Part shown: positions 58,613 through 64,000 of the stretch, in pieces
How positions within the stretch are numbered: the first letter of the stretch is position 1
How the letters are laid out: each line of letters starts with the position of its first letter
NCBI RefSeq assembly: GCF_023898315.1
Contig: NC_064616.1
Location: forward strand, 645,416,974 to 645,480,973
Direction of reading: 5' to 3'
Source: Schistocerca nitens
Taxonomy: Eukaryota; Arthropoda; Insecta; Orthoptera; Acrididae
DNA length: 64,000 nucleotides
The notes under the pieces: model-generated
Seen by the model: only the letters and a program-made list of their open reading frames with translations
What the model was told of the DNA's origin: nothing
Database searches by the model: none
Program-made: the position numbers and the translations under genes

Positions 58613-59990
58613 CACTACTGGTCATTAAAATTGCTACACCAAGACGAAATGAAGATGATCAATGGGTAGTCATTGAACAAATATATTATACTAGAGCTGA
58701 CATGTAATTACATTTTCACACAAATTGGGTGCATAGATCCTGAGAAATCAGTACCCAGAACAACCACCTCTGGCAGTAATAACGGCCTTGATACGCGAGT
58801 CAAACAGAGCTTGGAAGGCGTGTACAGGTACAGCCGCCCATGCACTTCAACACGATACCACAGTTCATCAAGAGTAGTGACGTGTATTGTGACGAGCCAG
58901 TTGCTCAGCCACCATTGACCAGACGTTTTCAATTGGTGAGAGATCTGGAGAATGTGCTGGCCAGGGCAGCAGTCGAACATTTTCTGTATCCAGAAAGCCC
59001 CGTACAGGACCTGCAACATGCGGTCGTGCATTATCCTGCTGAAATGTAGGGTTTCACAGGGATCGAATGAAGGGTAGAGCCATGGGTCATAAAACATCTG
59101 AAATGTAACGTCCCCTGTTCAAAGTGCCGCCAATGCGAACAAGAGGTAACCGAGATGTGTAACCAGTTGTACCCCATACCATCACGCTGGGTGATACGCC
59201 TATATGGCGATGACAAATACACACTTAGAATGTGCGTTCATCGCGATGTTGTCAAACACGGATGCGACCATCATGATGCTGTAAACAGAACCTGGATTGA
59301 TCTGGAAAAATGACGTTTTGCCATTAGTGCACCCAGGTTCGTTGTTCAGTACACCATTCAGGCACTCCTGTCTGTGATGCTGCATCAAGGGTAACCGCAG
59401 CCATGGTCTCCAAGCTGATAGTCCATGCTGCTGCAAATGTCATCGAACTGTTCATGCAGACGGTTGTTGTCTTGCAAACATCCCCATCTGTTGAGACGTG
59501 GCTGCACGATCCGTTACAGCCATGCAGATAAGATGCCTGTCATCTTGACTGCTAGTGATACAAGGCCGTTGGGATCCAGCACGGCGTTCCGTATTACCCT
59601 CCTGAACCCACCGATTCCATATTCTGCTAACAGTCATTGGATGTCAACCAATGCGAGCAGCAATGTCGCGATACGATAAACCGGAATCACGATAGGCTAC
59701 AATCCAACCTTTATCAAAGTCGGAAACGTGATGGTACGCATTTCTCCTCTTACACGAGGCATCACAACATTTCACCAGGCAACACCAGCCAACTGCTGTT
59801 TGTGGATAAGAAATCAGTTGGAAACTTTCCTCATGTCAGGACGTTGTAGGTGTCGCCAGCGGTGCCAACCTTGTGTGAATGCTCTGAAAGGCTAATCATT
59901 TGCATATCACAGCATCTTCTTCCTGTCAGTTAAATTTTGTGTCTGTAGCACATCATCTTCATGGTGTAGCAATTTTAATGGCCAGTAGTG
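58613..59990 (-). mobile_element. Full-length Tc1-like element, second type
   Basis: A 1,378-bp element. Ends CACTACTGGTCATTAAAATT (left) and CACTACTGGCCATTAAAATT (right, minus strand), continuing gctacacca in both. TA duplications at 58611-58612 and 59991-59992. The terminal repeats differ at one position in the first 28. The transposase is on the minus strand and frame-shifted. A different Tc1 family from 29390-30850. Confidence 0.93.
58760..59760 (-). pseudogene. Tc1-like transposase, damaged
   Basis: N-terminal half at 59452-59637: MTVSRIWNRWVQEGNTERRA and GSQRPCITSSQDDRHLICMA, a helix-turn-helix plus basic linker. 59200-59436 covers WRPWLRLPLMQHHRQECLNG leading to the first catalytic region. 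58708-59097 includes QQDNARPH-equivalent sequence in a shifted frame and HVTTLDELWYRVEVHGRLYL, the C-terminal part. Multiple frameshifts; inactive. Confidence 0.85.
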
Positions 59991-59992
59991 TA

Positions 59993-60389
59993 GCTATTGC
60001 TACAGTACGGGTTAGTGTTTGGTTTAGCTTTTATCATCCACCCTCACAATTGTGCGAGTATTAATTGTGAGCTAAGAAATGTTAATTAAAATTCACTTTC
60101 ACATTCAAAAGCATTTATTGCCAGTGGGATATTACTGGTAAATATATTTTGTACAAAATTAAAGTACGGAGTATTCTGAATGAACCGTCGGGCATCAGTG
60201 ATTTGCTTGAAGACAAGAATGCTAATTTCATTGTCCATTACAACTGCCACTGAGTAATATAAAAGAAGCATCTTCAGAAGAAAGCAGTGATGAAGAAAAT
60301 TGTCTCAAAAACAGTAATAAATTCGAGACATTTACTGTTGTGCCAAAATAACTGTCAGTTAACGAATCTCTTGGTGCATATTCATAACA
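59993..60389. other. No gene recognised
   Basis: AT-rich spacer between Tc1 and the piggyBac relic. The plus-strand part near 60240-60390 may belong to the relic's N-terminal region but is not readable. Confidence 0.45.
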
Positions 60390-61140
60390 ATGTATAGTAC
60401 CAAAAAAGTCAGATGAAGTGAATCCCCAGCATTCTAAATCATGGATTACACAGCAGTGGAAGAGGTTATGGAGAAAGAAGGTTTTTGTTGAGATGCATTT
60501 TCTTTTTGCAGATGCTACCAATACAGAGGTGAAGTACATGTTAGTTTATTCCATGAATTTTTTAAACATTTTAGTGGTCATCACATATTGGGAATATGAT
60601 ATTCTTCTTTCAGGTTCTAGTGCTATCCAAAAGCACTTTGCAGTACTGGTCTCAGTATTTCTCTGAATACTTCTTTACTTTTGCATCAGAATCCACAAAT
60701 ATGCATTCAACAGTAAAAAGTGGTAAATCAATCCTTATGAATCATGTTGAGCTTGAACATCTCTTTGGTTTCGATTTAATAACTGGCATAATCCATAATC
60801 ATCAGTATAGCCTGTTTGAAGTGATGACAAGATAGTTTTAATACAATGGAAAGATGGCAGTTGCGTTGCAATGACATCTACATGTTCTGGAATTCACCCA
60901 CATCAAAAGGTGGAGTACTAGTCCAAAAAGTATGTGGATATAAACAGTCAATGGGTGAGGCAGACATTGGTGATCAACAAATGGAGTGTTATCACACTAT
61001 GTTCAGGACAAATAAATGGATTTTGAAGGTCATTCTCCACTTGCTTGACTTAGCTACAATGAACAGCTGGATTAAATACAGTATAGCCTCAAAATGAAAT
61101 AGAATTCTGTAGGAGATATTAAGCCCTTGATGAAATTTCA
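60390..61140 (+). pseudogene. piggyBac-like transposase relic
   Basis: Frame-shifted. 60455-60535 reads KRLWRKKVFVEMHFLFAD. Around 60835-60915 one frame reads LIQWKDGSCVAMTSTCSGIH and PHQKVEY, matching the conserved region of piggyBac transposases after their third catalytic Asp. The next frame, 60940-61095, reads SMGEADIGDQQMECYHTMFR and TNKWILKVILHLLDLATMNS, the GVD-x-x-DQ...KW...FH region (here EADIGDQ). No C-terminal zinc-binding domain was recognised. The TTAA-flanked ends were not found. Confidence 0.7.
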
Positions 61141-61423
61141 ACTGGAAATGGAAACTTCCATGAAGAAATGACCTGATGTGATCAAACCAGGATGAAACTG
61201 ATCCAAGTACTGCAATTCTCCTGCCCTTCTTCCTTACAATCATAAGCTATTAGATGGTTATGATCATTTCTCAGTCATTGATGATCTAACTTCTCCATGG
61301 ATTTGTAGATTAATATTAAGTAATAGCAGAATCAAAGCCTCTTGGGAAAAATGCAATGCTACTTATATCTTTTGAAACACAAATATCATTCATTATTGTG
61401 TGGGTTCTTCTTTAGTAAAATTA
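61141..61423. other. Spacer before mariner
   Basis: No feature recognised; ends at the TA duplication 61422-61423. Confidence 0.5.
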
Positions 61424-62703
61424 CAAGGTGTACAACTTTGCTTCCGCCGTTTGCCGATAGGTGGCGACAACGGTAAGTAGCACTATTAAGAAACAGATCG
61501 CAGATGTCAGGCAGTTAGCTTGGACCTCAGTCAACATAACCTCATTCAAACATTAGTTTATTTGTGTCTGCATCGTTAAGTTGTTCTTGATTGAAAATGT
61601 CAGTTTACGAGCCTAATTCTCGTCATTTGCGGGAGATGTTGCTGTTTTGTTTCAATATGAAGAAAACAGTGGCGGAGTCTTATTGAATGCTCTCAAGTAC
61701 ATATGGTAAGAACGCTATTAGTGAAAGAATGTGTTGTGTGTGGTTTCAATGCTTCAAGAACAGCGATTTTAACATTGTAGACCAGCACAGTGGTGGCAGA
61801 GAGAATGTTTTCGAAGACGCAGAACTGGAGACATTGCTGAGTGAAGACTCGTGTCAAACTCAAGAAGAATTGGCATGATTAGTGGGAGTCACAGCAAGCC
61901 ATTTCAAAACGTCTCAAGGCTATGGGCATGATTCAGAAAGAACGAACTTGGGGTCCCATGTGAGCTCAAACCAAGAGACGTTGAATGGTGTTTGTGAACA
62001 GTTGCTTCACAAGCAAAAACGGAAGGGATTTCTGCATCACATTGTGACAGGGGACAAAAAATGGTTTCATTACGATAACCCGGAATGCGAAAAAATCATG
62101 GGGATATCCCGGCTATGCTTCCACGTCGACGGCCATACCGAATATTCACGGCTCCAAGATCATGGTCTGCATTTGGTGGGACCAGCTCGGTCTCGTGTAC
62201 TATGAGGTGTTAAAACCAAGTGAAACAATCACAGGTGCTTGTTATCGAATGCAATTAATGCATTTCAGCAGAGCATTAAAAGACAAACAGAAGCAATACA
62301 GCGAGACGAACGATAAAGTGATTTTGCAGCATGAAAACGCTCGACCCTACGTTGCAAAAGAGGTCAAAACGTACGTGGAAATGTTAAAATAGGAAGCGCT
62401 ACCCCACCCGCTGTATTTTCCAGACATTGCTCCCTCTGACTATCACCTGTTTAGATCAATGGCGCATGGCCTGGCTAACCAACCCTTCCGATCTCATGAA
62501 GAGACCACAAATTGGATCGATTCGTGGATAGCTTCAAAAGATGAACAATTTTTTTGACACGGGATTCGTACACTGCCTGAAAGATGGGAGAAAGTAGTGG
62601 CCAGCAATCGAAAATACTTTGAATGATACAGGTGTAACCAATTTGTTTCATTAAAGCCTCAAATGTTGGGGAAAAAATGGCAGAAGCAAAGTTGTACACC
62701 TTG
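61424..62703 (+). mobile_element. Mariner element, third type
   Basis: A 1,280-bp element with near-perfect ends: CAAGGTGTACAACTTTGCTT at both sides (right end read on the minus strand). TA duplications at 61422-61423 and 62704-62705. The transposase is on the plus strand with a few stops and at least two frameshifts. Different from the other mariners in the window by both ends and protein. Confidence 0.94.
61597..62625 (+). pseudogene. Mariner transposase with stops, frameshifts and an Asp-to-Glu change
   Basis: Starts at ATG 61597, MSVYEPNSRHLREMLLFCFN. A TGA follows VAESY, then MLSSTYGKNAISERMCCVWF and EDAELETLLSEDSCQTQEEL, then another TGA. A frameshift near 61900 changes the following basic region. 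The catalytic core reads HHIVTGDKKWFHYDNPE (first Asp), VILQHENARPYV (second position Glu, not Asp) and YFPDIAPSDYHLFRSMAHGL (third Asp). It ends IRTLPERWEKVVASNRKYFE and a stop at about 62625. Two stops plus frameshifts make it inactive. Confidence 0.92.
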
Positions 62704-62705
62704 TA

Positions 62706-62831
62706 ATTAAAAAAGATTTTTTTGGTATTTTTTTCTGAGCTAACTGTAGGCTACAAATCAAATTAAAATTAGAACTTCATTAAAGTAAAATGAAAAAGTT
62801 TTCAGGGCTGAAATGATTGAATACTAGTGTT
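62706..62831. other. Short spacer
   Basis: AT-rich, no feature recognised. Confidence 0.5.
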
Positions 62832-62995
62832 CTTATATATTTGATGTTTGTATAAACAGCTGCATCTCTGTCCAGGAGTTCAGTTCTGTTCTGCGGTACG
62901 TTGGTGTCAGTAACATACATGCTTTTAGTGTTAAGTGTTGCACTTCACTGATGACTGCATTTGGTTTTGGACTTAATTGTGGCTCTGACATGACA
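62832..62995 (+). repeat. 3' end of a Gypsy-family LTR
   Basis: gatgtttgtataaacagctg, then gttggtgtcagtaacataca, then ttgcacttcactgatgac, ending atgaca. Matches the 3' half of the left LTR at 35460-35570. Its first ~20 bp repeat the last bases of the LTR piece at 58290-58320, so it may be a separate LTR copy rather than the missing part of the right LTR. Confidence 0.6.
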
Positions 62996-63387
62996 TGTTT
63001 CAATAACTGGAAGTCAACATTGCTTGAAGTGAGGTTTCAAACACTGCTTTTTTTTTTTTGCCTATACCAAAGGTCAATATCAAGTCTTTAACGCTGATGT
63101 TACAATAGTTCAAAAACGTCATTATCAACATTGAAACATCAAGGCTTAAACCCAAAACATAAATATTTTGTAAATAATGCTGATAACTGAACATTTCTAA
63201 TTGCCATTGCTGATATCTTAGAATTAAGTGAAATAATTATTCAATAAATTTCCGGGACTAAATAAAAATTACACCAAACAGAAAATAGCCTGATTATTCT
63301 CTTTAGCATATATTTAGTTATTCTGTGTCTGTAATTAAAACAATTTCACACTTGTATATACAATAGTAAAAGTAATTTCACACTCAC
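62996..63387. other. Intron sequence near exon 63388
   Basis: Beginning of the 31.5-kb intron, read from the gene. AT-rich with no feature recognised. Confidence 0.55.
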
Positions 63388-63525
63388 CAGAATGAAATAT
63401 CGTGGCTGACTGTCCTTTCTTGACAACTTTAAGAGTTCACCCTCCTTCAGAAATATTCTGCCTGGCTTGATTATTTCATAATTATTCAGCTGAGCTTGGA
63501 GCTGAAGTAATTTACTTAAATGATC
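63388..63525 (-). CDS. FGD6: FGD-like RhoGEF exon: end of DH domain and start of PH domain
   Basis: Exactly 46 codons, phase 0 at both ends. Reads DHLSKLLQLQAQLNNYEIIK, then PGRIFLKEGELLKLSRKDSQ and PRYFIL. The first part is the helix that leaves the Rho-exchange (DH) domain; the second is the first two strands of the PH domain. PGRxFLKEGxLxKLSRK is the pattern I know from vertebrate FGD5/FGD6, and this is the main reason for choosing that subgroup. Acceptor tttatgttgcccag and donor gtgagt. The next exon is 31.5 kb away. Preceding exons with the DH core lie beyond 64,000. Confidence 0.93.
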
Positions 63526-64000
63526 CTGGGCAACATAAAAAAATAACTTTACAAATAAGAAATACATGTTTGACAAGAAAGCATATTATACACTGAACTC
63601 AACAACAGTAGCCGAACAGCACTCTTTAATCGTAAATTGGCACTTGGATGCTATTACAACCTTTTTACCCATACAGAATGAGACAGAGCGCCATATGCTC
63701 TATGGAAGAGCTTAAATACTCTAAAGCTGAAAGCCAACTGCCTGCCAAAATATTTTCAAAAATCTCACAAACGTTCCAACTATTCTCCGCAAAGTTACAT
63801 CAATTGATTTGGATTCAACGAAAAGGAGTATAGGAGAAGACACATCTGCAACAAAGTACAATTGGGCATGTCATTTCCAACAACATATAAGGACCACCAA
63901 AACACGCTGAAGCTGATTCACAGAACTAGCAGTACATTGGATGGAACAGATATTCAGGAATTATTAAATGATATTAACTGTTGCTCTCAGAGTTGCAGCT
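63526..64000. other. Intron sequence, nothing recognised
   Basis: Intron 5' to the DH/PH exon. No further exon or repeat recognised before the window ends. Confidence 0.55.

Overview
The window looks like intron-rich genomic DNA of a large-genome insect. The tRNA-headed SINE families, the Tc1/mariner families and the CR1-like, I-like and Penelope-like retroelements, together with introns of 20-30 kb, suggest an orthopteran (grasshopper or locust type). That assignment rests on recognising repeat families and is an inference.

One host gene is visible. It lies on the minus strand and runs right to left through most of the window. Five exons (63388-63525, 31717-31889, 10331-10469, 9958-10059, 6784-6883) join in a consistent reading frame. 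They encode the end of a DH domain, a whole PH domain and a whole FYVE zinc finger, the domain order of FGD-family Rho guanine-nucleotide exchange factors; FGD5/FGD6 is the closest subgroup. The introns are about 31.5 kb, 21.2 kb, 0.27 kb and 3.1 kb. A sixth block at 5071-5276 fits the reading phase and ends in a stop codon, so it may be a final or alternative exon. The DH domain proper must lie beyond 64,000. A second PH domain was not found.

Everything else is intronic repeats, mostly broken. Region 1-17 kb holds a decayed Tc1 (3.1-4.0 kb), a tRNA-Gly-headed SINE with a perfect target duplication (6.2 kb), an 813-bp DNA transposon with about 100-bp inverted repeats (7.9-8.7 kb), several copies of a second tRNA SINE, and a mariner with a third SINE inside it (13.3-14.4 kb). 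Region 17-31 kb holds a Penelope-like element as two head-to-head arms, a minisatellite split by a CR1-like LINE, a 126-bp tandem duplication, a second LINE fragment, a mariner with only two in-frame stops (26.2-27.5 kb), and two Tc1 elements. Region 31-35 kb holds a fourth SINE family and a mariner interrupted by a SINE.

Region 35.3-58.3 kb is a nested set. A Gypsy-type LTR retrotransposon has been split by a CR1-like LINE, by one I-like LINE (itself split by a palindromic mariner-derived element), by a Tc1 fragment and by a second I-like LINE. The second I-like LINE contains a solo LTR, and that LTR contains a SINE. Region 58-63 kb holds a second-type Tc1, a piggyBac relic, a third mariner and a further LTR end.

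No CRISPR array, rRNA or functional tRNA gene was seen. No complete intact transposase or polymerase was found; every mobile-element protein checked carries stops, frameshifts, deletions or catalytic substitutions.
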